DNA from: Nocardioides alkalitolerans DSM 16699
Lineage (GTDB): Bacteria > Actinomycetota > Actinomycetes > Propionibacteriales > Nocardioidaceae
NCBI RefSeq assembly: GCF_000426525.1
Contig: NZ_AUFN01000011.1
Coordinates: forward strand, 310,001-374,000
Direction of reading: 5' to 3'
DNA length: 64,000 nucleotides
Shown in pieces: positions 51,375 through 60,364 of this stretch (positions are counted from its first letter, which is position 1; every line of letters begins with the position of its first letter). The position numbers and the translations under genes are program-made. The notes under the pieces were generated by a model, which worked only from the letters and a program-made list of their open reading frames with translations, was not told the origin of the DNA and did no database searches.

Positions 51375-52820
51375 GTGACCCTGCGCCTCTACGACACCGC
51401 GACCCGCGAAGTGCGTGACTTCGTGCCCCTCGTCGAAGGTCGGGCCGGTCTGTACGTGTGTGGTCTGACGGTGCAGTCGGAGCCCCACGTGGGGCACGTG
51501 CGGTCCGGGGTCAACTTCGACGTGCTGCGGCGCTGGCTGACCGCGCGCGGCCTCGACGTGACGTTCATCCGCAACGTCACCGACATCGACGACAAGATCC
51601 TCGCCAAGGCCGCCGAGCGTGGGCGCCCGTGGTTCGCCCACGCCCAGGCGATGCACCGCGACCTCACGGCGTCGTACGCGGCGCTCAACGTCGCGCCGCC
51701 CACCTACGAGCCCGCGGCGACCGGCCACGTGCCCGAGATGCTCGAGTTGATCGGCGCGCTCGTCGAGCGCGGCCACGCCTACGCGGCCGCCGACGGCTCG
51801 GGCGACGTCTACTTCGACGTGCGCTCGTGGCCGTCGTACGGCGAGCTCACCCGCCAGTCGATCGACGACATGGAGGCCGCGGCCGACGCCGACCCGCGCG
51901 GCAAGCGGGACGCCCGCGACTTCGCCCTCTGGAAGGGCCACAAGCCGAGCGAGCCCGCGACCGCCTCCTGGCCGTCGCCGTGGGGTCGCGGTCGGCCCGG
52001 CTGGCACATCGAGTGCTCCGCCATGGCGGGCAAGTACCTCGGCGAGGCCTTCGACATCCACGGCGGCGGGTTCGACCTCCGCTTCCCCCACCACGAGAAC
52101 GAGCAGGCCCAGTCGCGCGCGGCCGGGCACGCGTTCGCGTCGTACTGGCTGCACAACGCCTGGATCACGACCGCCGGCGAGAAGATGAGCAAGTCGCTCG
52201 GCAACACGCTGTCGATCCCGCGGATCCTCGAGCGCGTGCGGGGCATCGAGCTGCGCTACTACCTGGTGGCGGCCCACTACCGCAGCCACGTCGAGTTCTC
52301 GTTCGAGGCCCTCGACGAGGCCGCGGCCGGGTTCCGCCGGGTCGAGGGCTTCCTCGAGCGCGCCGGGGGCGACGCCACCGATGCGCCCGCAGGACTCCCG
52401 GGCCTCCCGGCCGCGTTCGTGGCCGCGATGGACGACGACCTCGCCACCCCGGCCGCGGTCGCCGTGCTCCACGACGCCGTGCGCGACGGCAACCGGTCGC
52501 TCGCCGACGGCGACACCGAGGCCGCACGCACCACGGCGGGCCAGGTGCGCGCCATGCTCGACGTGCTCGGGCTCGACCCGGCCGACCCGGCGTGGCCGTC
52601 CGCGGGCGGGAGCGCCGACGACGCCCTCGTGGCCGCGGTCGACGCCCTCGTCGCCGGGATGCTCGAGCAGCGTGCCGCCGCCCGGGCGGCCAAGGACTTC
52701 GCGACCGCCGACGCCATCCGCGACGGCATCAAGGCCGCAGGCATCGAGGTGACCGACACACCCAGCGGACCCGAGTGGTCCCTGGTCGACGGTGCACCCA
52801 CCAACAGACGGGAAGACTGA
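51375..52820 (+). CDS. cysS: Cysteinyl-tRNA synthetase
   Basis: 481 residues. Class I aminoacyl-tRNA synthetase: zinc Cys in [20 protein letters not shown] with the HVGH form of HIGH, the [14 protein letters not shown] zinc site with [13 protein letters not shown], and KMSKSLGN. The C-terminal helical domain ends [11 protein letters not shown]-type ([20 protein letters not shown]). Normal length for the family, so this is CysS and not the mycothiol ligase MshC. GTG start, probably leaderless. rlmB follows one base after the stop, as is usual. Confidence 0.97.
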   Translation: MTLRLYDTATREVRDFVPLVEGRAGLYVCGLTVQSEPHVGHVRSGVNFDVLRRWLTARGLDVTFIRNVTDIDDKILAKAAERGRPWFAHAQAMHRDLTASYAALNVAPPTYEPAATGHVPEMLELIGALVERGHAYAAADGSGDVYFDVRSWPSYGELTRQSIDDMEAAADADPRGKRDARDFALWKGHKPSEPATASWPSPWGRGRPGWHIECSAMAGKYLGEAFDIHGGGFDLRFPHHENEQAQSRAAGHAFASYWLHNAWITTAGEKMSKSLGNTLSIPRILERVRGIELRYYLVAAHYRSHVEFSFEALDEAAAGFRRVEGFLERAGGDATDAPAGLPGLPAAFVAAMDDDLATPAAVAVLHDAVRDGNRSLADGDTEAARTTAGQVRAMLDVLGLDPADPAWPSAGGSADDALVAAVDALVAGMLEQRAAARAAKDFATADAIRDGIKAAGIEVTDTPSGPEWSLVDGAPTNRRED

Positions 52821-52821
52821 C

Positions 52822-53790
52822 GTGCCAGGCAACTCACAGCGCAAGGGCGCGATCCGCAAGAGCGGCAAGGGCAACCCCACCGCCGGCTCCGGAGGTCGCG
52901 TGCGCCGCGGTCTCGAGGGCAAGGGGCCCACGCCCAAGGCCAAGGACCGGCCCTACCACAAGACCTACAAGTCGGCGAAGGCCGCGGAGCGGTCCGCCGC
53001 CCGGGGCGGCGGCCGCAGCGGTCCGCCGCGTCGTACGTCGAAGAGCAGCGACGCGGAGTGGGTGGCCGGGCGCAACTCGGTGGCCGAGGTGCTGCGCTCC
53101 GGCATCCCGGTGACCGGCGTCTACGTCGCCGAGGGCACCGAGCGCGACGGCCGCATGCGCGAGGTGTTCGGGCTCGCCGCCGAGCAGGGTGCGCCGCTCC
53201 TCGAGGTCACCCGCAACGAGCTCGACCGCCTGACCCAGGGTGCCGTGCACCAGGGGCTGGCGGCGCGGCTGCCGTCGTACGAGTACGCGCACCCCGACGA
53301 CCTGCTCGACCGGGCCGACGAGAAGGGCGAGCCCCCGCTCATCGTGGCCCTCGACTCGGTCACCGACCCGCGCAACCTGGGTGCGGTCATCCGCTCCGCG
53401 GCCGGTTTCGGTGCCCACGGCGTGCTGATCCCCGAGCGTCGTGCCGCCGGCATGACGGCGTCGGCCTGGAAGACGTCCGCCGGTGCCGCGGCCCGGATCC
53501 CCGTCGCGCAGACGGTGAACCTCAACCGCCAGCTGAAGGCCTACGCCGACGCCGGGCTGATGATCATCGGGCTCGCCGCCGACGGTGACATCGAGCTGCC
53601 CGACCTCCAGCTCGGCGACGGTCCGCTCGTCGTGGTGGTCGGCTCGGAGGGCAAGGGCCTCTCGCGCCTCGTCGCCGAGCACTGCGACCAGCTCGTGTCG
53701 ATCCCGATGGCGAACGACCTCGAGTCGCTCAACGCCGGCGTCGCCGCCTCCGTGGCCCTGTACTCCGTCGCTCAGTCGCGGCGCGCCTGA
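52822..53790 (+). CDS. rlmB: 23S rRNA (guanosine-2'-O-)-methyltransferase RlmB
   Basis: 322 residues, GTG at 52822, one base past the cysS stop. A long basic N-terminus (about 1-75, KGAIRKSGKGNPTAG and KAAERSAARGGGRSGPPRRT) typical of actinobacterial members precedes the substrate-binding domain (WVAGRNSVAEVLRSG) and the SPOUT methyltransferase domain with DSVTDPRNLGAVIRSAAGFG, VVVVGSEGKGLSRLV and IPMANDLESLNAGVAASVAL. It methylates G in domain V of 23S rRNA; actinobacterial proteins of this type may instead act at the thiostrepton site, so specificity is not certain. Confidence 0.93.
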   Translation: MPGNSQRKGAIRKSGKGNPTAGSGGRVRRGLEGKGPTPKAKDRPYHKTYKSAKAAERSAARGGGRSGPPRRTSKSSDAEWVAGRNSVAEVLRSGIPVTGVYVAEGTERDGRMREVFGLAAEQGAPLLEVTRNELDRLTQGAVHQGLAARLPSYEYAHPDDLLDRADEKGEPPLIVALDSVTDPRNLGAVIRSAAGFGAHGVLIPERRAAGMTASAWKTSAGAAARIPVAQTVNLNRQLKAYADAGLMIIGLAADGDIELPDLQLGDGPLVVVVGSEGKGLSRLVAEHCDQLVSIPMANDLESLNAGVAASVALYSVAQSRRA

Positions 53791-53793
53791 GCG

Positions 53794-55509
53794 ATGCCCG
53801 ACCAGCAGACCCCGCAGGACCCGGCCGACAGCACCACCACCGGCACCACCACCGGGGATCGACCGGGGCGCGGCACCCGCCGCCGTGCCCGGGTGCTGAC
53901 CGGCGTGGTCCTCGCCGTGGTCTGGCTGGGCGTCGGCGCCGCGGTGGCGCTCGCGCTCTTCCTGGGCAGCAGCCGGACCACCGTCGTCGCCGGCCACGAC
54001 ACCGTCGTGAGCCCGACCCTCGACGGGTACGCCGTGCTGCACCCGGGCGCCCTGCTGCCCGACGTGCGCGTCGACACCGGCGGCCGGATCGGTGTCGACC
54101 TCCAGCTCGGCAAGACCGAGGTCGCCTCGACGGAGGAGCTGGTGGAGCGCTACGCCTTCATCGCCTCCCAGCCCGACGCCCAGATCACCAAGGTCACCGA
54201 CCTCGTCACCGACATGGCCGTCTCCGCGATCCTGCGCGGCCTCGTGGCCGGCGCGGTGCCCGTGGGCATCTACCTGCTGCTCGGCCGCGACCGTCGTCGC
54301 CAGCTGCTGCGCGCGTCGCTGGGGTGGCGCGGCGGGGTCGTCGTCGTGGTGGTGCTCGCGGTCGGCGTCGGCCTCGTCGTCCAGCCGTGGGCGGGCGAGG
54401 ACGCGACGACCGACGAGGCCCAGGCCGAGGTGAGCCCGTGGCAGACGCTCGGCGAGTTCCTCGGCGACCAGGTCCCGCTCCCGGTGGAGGCGGCCGACGT
54501 CGAGATCCGGGCCGACGTGACGACCGCACAGACGCGGCGCCTCATCGAGAGCGCGGTCTCGACGTACGAGGCCTCCCAGGCGTTCTACGCCGACGCGGCC
54601 GAGCGGGCCGCCGACCTCGAGCTGCGCCAGCCCGAGGACGACGAGACCGTGGCCGTGATGGTCTCCGACCGCCACGACAACATCGGCATGGACCCGGTGG
54701 CCCGGGCGATCGGCGACACCGGTGGCGCGACCGTCGTGCTCGACGCGGGCGACGACACCTCGACCGGACAGCCGTGGGAGGCGTTCAGCCTCGACTCGCT
54801 CGACGACGCCTTCAACGACTACGACGAGCGCTTCGCCATCCTCGGCAACCACGACCAGGGCGACTTCGTCGGCGACTACCTCGCCGACAAGGGGTGGACC
54901 CGCGTGACCGACGGCGAGTCGATGGAGGGCCCCGGCGGCGGCGTGCTCATGGGCGTCGACGACCCGCGCTCCAGTGGCCTCGGCAACTGGCGCGACACCG
55001 TCGACCTCACCTTCGGGGAGGTCCGCGACCTGCTCACCGAGGCGGCCTGCGACGCCGAGGAGCGGGTCAACACCCTGCTCGTGCACGACGCCTCCCTGGG
55101 GCGTGACGCCCTCGCGCAGGGCTGCGTCGACCTGGTCATCGGCGGGCACATCCACGTGCGGTCCGACCCGACCCTCGTCGAGGGCGAGAACGGCGAGTTC
55201 GGCTACAGCTACACGAGCGGCACGACGGGCGGCGCGGCGTACGCGATCGCGGTCGGCAGCAAGCCCCGCCGTCCCGCCGAGACCACGCTCATCACCTACC
55301 GCGAGGGCCGGCCGGTCGGGATGCAGTGGGTCGTGCTCCAGACGAACGGTCGCTTCGACGTGGGCGAGTACGTCGAGCTCGACTACACGCCGTCGGAGGA
55401 GCCCGGCGACACGGGCGAGCTCGTGCCCGGTGACGACGACGAGACGCCGCTCGCGCCGGAGGACACGGAGGACTCGTCCTCCGACGAGGAGACCGTCCCG
55501 GCCGGCTGA
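53794..55509 (+). CDS. Membrane-anchored metallophosphoesterase
   Basis: 571 residues, ATG at 53794, three bases after the rlmB stop. Three membrane helices (about 35-57, 145-165 and 182-202) precede the calcineurin-like domain (about 285-520). Its metal motifs are changed or spaced as in this actinobacterial group: VSDRHDNIGMDP, VLDAGDDTSTGQPWEA, FAILGNHDQGDF, VHDASLG and GGHIHVRSDPTLV. The active site therefore looks complete and lies outside or inside depending on helix number; with three helices it is probably extracytoplasmic. The C-terminus is acidic. Substrate unknown. It is co-transcribed with cysS-rlmB, likely. Confidence 0.88.
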   Translation: MPDQQTPQDPADSTTTGTTTGDRPGRGTRRRARVLTGVVLAVVWLGVGAAVALALFLGSSRTTVVAGHDTVVSPTLDGYAVLHPGALLPDVRVDTGGRIGVDLQLGKTEVASTEELVERYAFIASQPDAQITKVTDLVTDMAVSAILRGLVAGAVPVGIYLLLGRDRRRQLLRASLGWRGGVVVVVVLAVGVGLVVQPWAGEDATTDEAQAEVSPWQTLGEFLGDQVPLPVEAADVEIRADVTTAQTRRLIESAVSTYEASQAFYADAAERAADLELRQPEDDETVAVMVSDRHDNIGMDPVARAIGDTGGATVVLDAGDDTSTGQPWEAFSLDSLDDAFNDYDERFAILGNHDQGDFVGDYLADKGWTRVTDGESMEGPGGGVLMGVDDPRSSGLGNWRDTVDLTFGEVRDLLTEAACDAEERVNTLLVHDASLGRDALAQGCVDLVIGGHIHVRSDPTLVEGENGEFGYSYTSGTTGGAAYAIAVGSKPRRPAETTLITYREGRPVGMQWVVLQTNGRFDVGEYVELDYTPSEEPGDTGELVPGDDDETPLAPEDTEDSSSDEETVPAG

Positions 55510-55548
55510 GCTTCCGGGCTCGGCCGACCCGGCTGACCCGCCTGCGCG

Positions 55549-56802
55549 CTAGAAGTAGTCGCGCACGTGGGTCTGCCGGCCGCCGAACCAGGCGTCGAGC
55601 AGCGCGTCGTACGTCGTCGGTCCGCTCAGGTGACCGGCCATCCGCAGGTTCGCGGTGCCCTGCGCTCCGGCGTACAGGAGCGAGACGCCCGCGACGGTGA
55701 ACCGCGGGAGGTCGCCCGACGCCGCGCCCGTGCGGGTGGCAGCGGCGGCGACGCCGTCGAGCGCGGTGAGGCGCCACGCGCCGTCGAGGAGGCCCACGGG
55801 ATCGTCGGCCACCTCGAGCTCGACCGTCCCGGGGACGGGCAGGGCCCGGGGCGCCATCGCCGCCGGCAGGTCGAGGATCCGCAGCATGTACGGATGGTGG
55901 GCCGCCCGCTCCCACGCCAGGGACGGCAGCACGAGCCGGGTGACGTCGGGGTCGGACGTGTGCAGCCGGATGCGGCCGGCCACGCTCGAGAACGACCCGA
56001 GCACCCGCCACAGCGCGCGGGCCGCGTCCCCGGTGAGGGCGACGAGGTCGTGCACCTCGATGGCGCTGTCCAGGTCGTACCCGCTGCCGCGGTCCCAGCT
56101 CGCGAACCCGACCACCCGCGCCGTCCCGTCGGTGTCGGGCTCCTCGGCGAGGGTCACGGCGAAGACCTCGTCGAGCAGCTTCTCGGCGTCCGCGAAGAGC
56201 GGACCGCGGCGGGTGAGGGGGCCGTTCTGGGCGGAGGCCCACGTGTCGTACGTCGCGAGCACCGCCGGCACGTCCGCCGGGGTCGCACGACGGGTGCGGA
56301 CGGTCGGGGAGGGACGCACGCCGGCCAGCGCGGTGGTCGGCACCTCGACGGTGTCGTAGGCGGCGACGACCTCGTAGCCGAAGCGCCGGTAGATGCCCGG
56401 CGCGGTCGGGTAGAGCGTCGAGAGCGCCGCTCCCGCCTCGGCGGACTCCACGAGGGAGGCGGCGAACAGCTCGTTCAGCAGGCCGCCGCCCCGGTGCTCG
56501 GCGGTGACGGCCACGCCGGCGTACCCGGTCGTCGGCACCGACGCGCCGCCGAACCAGGAGGTGTAGTCGTGGGTGCGGACCCGGGCGACCATCAGCGGTC
56601 CGTCGGGGTCGGCGGGATCGGGGAGCTCGTCGTCGAACGTGGCCCACATGGCGACGCCGGCGGGCCAGGCGTCGCCGACCGGCAGGGGCGGCGGCGTGCG
56701 GTCGCTCGGCCAGGCGCCGAAGGCCTCGGTGCCGAGCCGGCGTGAGGCGACGTGCACGCTCTCGGGGTCGTCGGGACCGAGCCGGCGGGTGTGGAGGGCC
56801 AT
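55549..56802 (-). CDS. Eis-family GNAT N-acetyltransferase
   Basis: 417 residues from the ATG at 56802 (a TTG three codons upstream is less likely). The three-part Eis architecture is seen: an N-terminal GNAT domain with GYAGVAVTAEHRGGGLLNEL and YPTAPGIYRRFGYE, a second GNAT-like domain (about 170-285), and a C-terminal sterol-carrier-like domain (about 300-417) ending in the conserved carboxyl-terminal aromatic (THVRDYF) that acts as general base in Eis. Mycobacterial Eis acetylates aminoglycosides and host proteins; here the substrate is not known. Confidence 0.92.
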   Translation of the reverse strand: MALHTRRLGPDDPESVHVASRRLGTEAFGAWPSDRTPPPLPVGDAWPAGVAMWATFDDELPDPADPDGPLMVARVRTHDYTSWFGGASVPTTGYAGVAVTAEHRGGGLLNELFAASLVESAEAGAALSTLYPTAPGIYRRFGYEVVAAYDTVEVPTTALAGVRPSPTVRTRRATPADVPAVLATYDTWASAQNGPLTRRGPLFADAEKLLDEVFAVTLAEEPDTDGTARVVGFASWDRGSGYDLDSAIEVHDLVALTGDAARALWRVLGSFSSVAGRIRLHTSDPDVTRLVLPSLAWERAAHHPYMLRILDLPAAMAPRALPVPGTVELEVADDPVGLLDGAWRLTALDGVAAAATRTGAASGDLPRFTVAGVSLLYAGAQGTANLRMAGHLSGPTTYDALLDAWFGGRQTHVRDYF

Positions 56803-56812
56803 GCCCGGCAAC

Positions 56813-58129
56813 CTACGGGCTGGTGTCGACCGTCGTCTCCCGGGTTTCCCCTCCCACCGCCGCGTCGGCGGCGTCGGCCGGCACGAGCCCGTCGTCCAGC
56901 GGGGGCGCGACGGCCTCGTCGGGCCGTCCGAGGAGGATCCGGTCGATGTAGTCGTGGGCGGTCTCGAAGATGTCGACCTCGTGGCCGGCGAGCTCGGAGA
57001 GGTACCAGCGGTGCTCGAGGACCTCGTGGAAGAGCTCCGGCCCGTCGAGCTTGCCGCGGGCCTCCGCCGGCACCATCGCGACGAGGGGCTCGTAGACCGT
57101 CGTCAGCCAGCGGTGCGCGACGAGGCCGCGGTCGGCGCCGCCCAGGTCGTGGTGGGCGCTGAAGGCGGCGATGTCGTTGAGCATCCGCCGCGCCTGGGCG
57201 TCCTCGACGTCCAGGCCCGTGAGCGCGCGCAGCTCGCGGCAGTGGTGGCCGAGCTCGACGACGCGGGGCTGGATCTCGACGCGGTCGCCGTCGAAGTCGG
57301 TGACGATGTCGAGCTCCTCGACGTCGAACCCGAGGTCGTTGAGGCGCTGGATGCGCTGCTCGATGCGCCACATCTCGTCGGTGGTGAACTCCTCGCTGCC
57401 GGTGAGCTCGCCCCACAGCGCGCCGTACCGCTCCTCGATCATCGCGACCACCGCGTGCGTCCCGAAGTCCTCGTCGAGCGTGCCGGCGGCCTGCAGGTCG
57501 CACAGCTCGGCGAACACGTTCTGGCAGCCGACCTCCACGTCGTACTCGCGGAGGCGGTCGGAGAGCGGGCTGCGCCACTCCCCGGTCTCGGCGTCGACGA
57601 GGTACGCCGCGAACCCGCCCGCGTCGCGCCGGAAGAGCACGTTGGAGAGCGAGACGTCGCCCCAGTAGAAGTCCGCGAGGTGCAGCCGCACCAGCAGCAC
57701 GACGAGGGCGTCGACGAGCGACGAGACGTGGTCGGCGCCGGCCCCGTGGGCGAAGAGGCTGCGGTAGGGGAGGGAGAACCTCAGGTGCTGGGTGAGGAGG
57801 GCCGCGGGCAGGGCCTCGCCGTCGGCGCCGACGCGGCCGGTGACCACGCCCTGCGCCACGACGGCGGGCAGGCCGGAGCGCTGGAGGTCGCGCAGCATCC
57901 CGTACTCCCGGAAGGCGATCGCCTCCTCGGTCTCCTTCACCGCGTACGTCGACCCGGCCGGCGCCCCGGGCCGGCCGCGGGTGTCGAGCCGCACGATGCG
58001 GACGACGTGGCGGGAGATGCCGCGCGGGAGCGGTACGACGACGTCGTCGCTCCAGTCGGCGAGCGGGAGCGACCAGGGCAGGCGGACCAGGGCCGGGTCG
58101 GGGCGGTTCGCCACGATGCGCAGTGCCAC
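56813..58129 (-). CDS. DUF4032-domain protein (lipopolysaccharide kinase-like fold)
   Basis: 438 residues from the GTG at 58129 with AGGAGGAACCC directly upstream. The N-terminal half reads like a protein-kinase-like fold: YAVKETEEAIAFREYGMLRD for the ATP-site Lys and Glu, LLVRLHLADFYWGDVSLSNV for the catalytic loop (W-G-D-x-S-x-x-N) and LVDAETGEW for the metal-binding D-x-E. The C-terminal half (about 215-400) is DUF4032. Conserved in actinomycetes with unknown function; the catalytic residues suggest a phosphotransferase. It lies ten bases upstream of the Eis gene, so the two are probably one operon. Confidence 0.88.
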   Translation of the reverse strand: MALRIVANRPDPALVRLPWSLPLADWSDDVVVPLPRGISRHVVRIVRLDTRGRPGAPAGSTYAVKETEEAIAFREYGMLRDLQRSGLPAVVAQGVVTGRVGADGEALPAALLTQHLRFSLPYRSLFAHGAGADHVSSLVDALVVLLVRLHLADFYWGDVSLSNVLFRRDAGGFAAYLVDAETGEWRSPLSDRLREYDVEVGCQNVFAELCDLQAAGTLDEDFGTHAVVAMIEERYGALWGELTGSEEFTTDEMWRIEQRIQRLNDLGFDVEELDIVTDFDGDRVEIQPRVVELGHHCRELRALTGLDVEDAQARRMLNDIAAFSAHHDLGGADRGLVAHRWLTTVYEPLVAMVPAEARGKLDGPELFHEVLEHRWYLSELAGHEVDIFETAHDYIDRILLGRPDEAVAPPLDDGLVPADAADAAVGGETRETTVDTSP

Positions 58130-58173
58130 GGGTTCCTCCTGCCGTCCGTCGTCCGGTCGCGGGTGCTGCGACC

Positions 58174-58620
58174 CTACGACGGCGTGACCTCGGGGTCGAG
58201 GAAGGTGCCGCCCGGCCCGAGGTCGGCGGCGACGTCGGCGGGGTTGGCGAGGCGGCACGAGCGCAGGCTCAGGCAGCCGCACCCGATGCAGCCGTCCAGC
58301 TGGTCGCGCAACCGCTCGATGCGCTCGATCTGCTGGTCGAGACGGGCGCGCCAGGCCTGGCTCAGCCGGGTCCAGTCGGCCTTGGTGGGCGTGCGGCCCT
58401 CCGGCAGCGTGGCGAGGGCGGCGCCGATCTCCTCGAGGCTCAGCCCCACCTGCTGGGCGCTGCGGATGAACGCCAGGCGTCGCAGGGTCGGCTGCGGGTA
58501 GCGGCGCTGGTTGCCCGACGTACGCGCCGAGGAGACGAGCCCGAGGGTCTCGTAGTAGCGCAGCGTCGAGTGCGCGACGCCCGAGCGCTCGGCGACCTGG
58601 CCGATGGTCAGGAGGTGCAC
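58174..58620 (-). CDS. soxR: Redox-sensitive transcriptional activator SoxR
   Basis: 148 residues. MerR-type HTH at the start (LTIGQVAERSGVAHSTLRYY, TLGLVSSARTSGNQRRYPQP), a dimer helix (LDQQIERIERLRDQLDGC) and the [2Fe-2S] motif C-x2-C-x-C-x5-C in DGCIGCGCLSLRSC. SoxR turns on its targets when redox-active compounds oxidise the cluster. The target is not next to it; the DUF4032 gene 45 bp downstream on the same strand could be co-transcribed. It diverges from tRNA-Thr. Confidence 0.95.
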   Translation of the reverse strand: MHLLTIGQVAERSGVAHSTLRYYETLGLVSSARTSGNQRRYPQPTLRRLAFIRSAQQVGLSLEEIGAALATLPEGRTPTKADWTRLSQAWRARLDQQIERIERLRDQLDGCIGCGCLSLRSCRLANPADVAADLGPGGTFLDPEVTPS

Positions 58621-58714
58621 GCGCGCGAGCCTACGACCTCGAGGGGGCTGGAGGTCCAGGGTCGTCGTCCCGGGCCGTCTGCCGCCTGTGGTGCGGGTCG
58701 GACGCGCCCATGTC

Positions 58715-58720
58715 TAGGAT
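58715..58720 (+). promoter_or_regulatory. -10 element of tRNA-Thr
   Basis: TAGGAT lies 22 bp before the first base of the tRNA, with GTGCGGGTCGGACG upstream lacking a good -35. Spacing gives a short 5' leader of about 15 bases for processing. Confidence 0.5.
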
Positions 58721-58742
58721 TGCCGGGCCGCTCCCGCGGCAG

Positions 58743-58815
58743 GCCGCGTTAGCTCAGTTGGTAGAGCATTCGCCTTGTAAGCGAAAGGTCGAGAGTTCGA
58801 GGCTCTCACGCGGCT
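58743..58815 (+). tRNA. tRNA-Thr (anticodon UGU)
   Basis: Full cloverleaf: acceptor GCCGCGT/ACGCGGC (7 bp), D arm GCTC...GAGC, anticodon stem TTCGC/GCGAA with loop CTTGTAA, so the anticodon is TGT at 58776-58778, T arm GAGAG-TTCGAGG-CTCTC, and discriminator T, as usual for threonine. The CCA end is not encoded. Length 73 nt. Confidence 0.95.
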
Positions 58816-58850
58816 CCGGTTGTCGGTGGCGACACCTAGCGTCCGGCGTC

Positions 58851-59255
58851 ATGGCGGAGTGTCGAGGATGCGGCGGTGCCCTCACCGGCCGGCACCAGAA
58901 GAGCTTCTGCAGCAACGGGTGCCAACGGCAGGCCGACCGTCGCCTGAGGACGGAGGCCTGGCTGGCGTCCGGTGTTGCCTTCATCGACACGAATCCGCGG
59001 CACTACGTGCGGCTCCACCTGATGGAGGAGCAGGCCGGCAGGTGCGCTCTGTGTCGCGGTGAGGCGACGTGGAACGGCCGTCCCCTCACCCTGGTGCTCG
59101 ACCACGTCGACGGGGACGCGAACCACAACGCGCGTGGCAACCTGCGGCTCGTGTGCCCGAACTGCGACAGCCAGCTGCCCACCTACAAGGCCCGCAACCG
59201 CGGGCGCGGTCGTGCCTGGCGGCGCGAGCGGTACGCCCGGGGCGATTCCTACTGA
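58851..59255 (+). CDS. Small HNH endonuclease with N-terminal zinc finger
   Basis: 134 residues, ATG at 58851, with TAGCGT at 58837-58842 as a -10, so the message may be leaderless. An N-terminal Cys4-type finger (CRGCGGALTGRHQKSFCSNG C) is followed by a compact HNH domain: CALCRGEATWNGRP, LVLDHVDGDANHNARGNLRL and VCPNCDSQLPTYKARNRG. The DH...N...N/H residues and Cys pairs are complete. Such small stand-alone HNH proteins are found on phages and islands and act as nicking or homing enzymes. It lies 36 bp after tRNA-Thr, a usual integration site, but I see no integrase. Confidence 0.9.
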   Translation: MAECRGCGGALTGRHQKSFCSNGCQRQADRRLRTEAWLASGVAFIDTNPRHYVRLHLMEEQAGRCALCRGEATWNGRPLTLVLDHVDGDANHNARGNLRLVCPNCDSQLPTYKARNRGRGRAWRRERYARGDSY

Positions 59256-59289
59256 CGCAGCCCTCAGTCGGTCCCGGACGTCCCGGGAC

Positions 59290-60276
59290 TCACTCCGGGC
59301 GCAGCTCGCCGTGCACGTCGGCGTGGGGCACGGACGGGATGGTGCCGAGGCGGCCCTTGGAGAAGTCCTCGAACGCCTGCTGCACCTCGGCGCGGGTGTT
59401 CATGACGAACGGGCCCATCCACGCGATCGGCTCCCGGATCGGCAGGCCGCCGAGCACGATCACCTCGAGCGCGCCGTGGCGGCCGTCCTGCTGGCGGTCG
59501 GCGCCGATCGTGACCGTCTCGCCGTGGCCGAGCACCGCGAGCTGGCCCGTGCGGACCTTCCGTCGGCCGCCCGAGACGTAGCCGTCGCCGCTCATCACGT
59601 AGACGAGCGCGTTGAAGTCGGTGCGCCACGGCATGACGAGCTCGGCGCCCGGAGACACGGTCGCGTGCACCATCGCCATCGGGGTGCGGGTGCTGCCGGG
59701 GCCCGTGATGCCGTCGACCTCGCCGGCGATGACGCGGATGAGTGCGCCGGCGTCGGCCGACGTGCCCAGCCCGACCTCGCTGGCCCGCAGGTCCTGGTAG
59801 TGCGGGGGCAGCCACTTGTCGGCCTTCGGCAGGTTCACCCAGAGCTGGATGCCGTGGAAGAGGCCCCCCTCGACCACGAGCCACTCCGGCGGGGCCTCGA
59901 TGTGGAGCAGGCCCGAACCCGCGGTCATCCACTGGGTGTCGCCGTCGGTGATCGACCCGCCGCCGCCGTGGCTGTCGGCGTGGTCGAAGACGCCGTCCAT
60001 GATGTAGGTGACGGTCTCGAAGCCGCGGTGCGGGTGCCACGAGGTGCCCTTCGGCTCGCCCGGCGCGTACTCCACCTCGCCCATCTGGTCCATGTGGATG
60101 AAGGGGTCGAGCGCCCGGGCGTCGACGCCGGCGAACGCGCGCCGGACGGGGAACCCCTCGCCCTCGTAGCCCTGCGGGGCGGTGGTGACGGTGACGACCG
60201 CGCGGTCCTCCGCGCCGGGCAGCGCCGCGACGGTGCGGGGGAGGACGGTCCAGTCGGGGACGTTCACTGCGGGCAC
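59290..60276 (-). CDS. Pirin family protein
   Basis: 328 residues from the GTG at 60276, six bases after GAGGAG; a TTG at 60303 is less likely. A bicupin with the metal-binding N-terminal cupin: GTSWHPHRGFETVTYIMDG, the QWMTAGSGLLHIEAP histidine, and a C-terminal cupin without clear ligands (ADIFVLGG-like region ALEVIVLGGLPIREPIAWMG). The iron ligands H-x-H-...-H-...-E are present. Bacterial pirins include quercetin dioxygenases and stress-response proteins. The inverted repeat GTAGTT-N8-AACTAC just upstream is probably its operator. Confidence 0.93.
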   Translation of the reverse strand: MPAVNVPDWTVLPRTVAALPGAEDRAVVTVTTAPQGYEGEGFPVRRAFAGVDARALDPFIHMDQMGEVEYAPGEPKGTSWHPHRGFETVTYIMDGVFDHADSHGGGGSITDGDTQWMTAGSGLLHIEAPPEWLVVEGGLFHGIQLWVNLPKADKWLPPHYQDLRASEVGLGTSADAGALIRVIAGEVDGITGPGSTRTPMAMVHATVSPGAELVMPWRTDFNALVYVMSGDGYVSGGRRKVRTGQLAVLGHGETVTIGADRQQDGRHGALEVIVLGGLPIREPIAWMGPFVMNTRAEVQQAFEDFSKGRLGTIPSVPHADVHGELRPE

Positions 60277-60304
60277 GGGGAGCTCCTCGGGTCGATGGCC
60301 CAAT

Positions 60305-60324
60305 GTAGTTGACGAGTGAACTAC
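60305..60324. promoter_or_regulatory. Inverted repeat before pirin, operator candidate
   Basis: GTAGTT at 60305-60310 and AACTAC at 60319-60324 are perfect inverted arms 8 bp apart, 29 bp upstream of the pirin GTG. On the minus strand the core contains the promoter region. The layout (AC-TA-rich arms) recalls HxlR or MarR sites such as those that respond to quinones or aldehydes. No regulator gene adjoins. Confidence 0.5.
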
Positions 60325-60364
60325 CTGTCGAGGACTTCTGTTCCCGACCCGTCGGACCGCCCGG

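Noticed and set aside
51375-52820. Mycothiol ligase MshC instead of cysS
   Set aside because: Length of 481 residues, the complete C-terminal helical domain and the rlmB neighbour fit CysS; MshC is shorter and lies elsewhere.
58743-59255. An integrated genomic island at tRNA-Thr
   Set aside because: No integrase and no repeated tRNA 3' end was seen downstream; the following genes are ordinary chromosomal ones.
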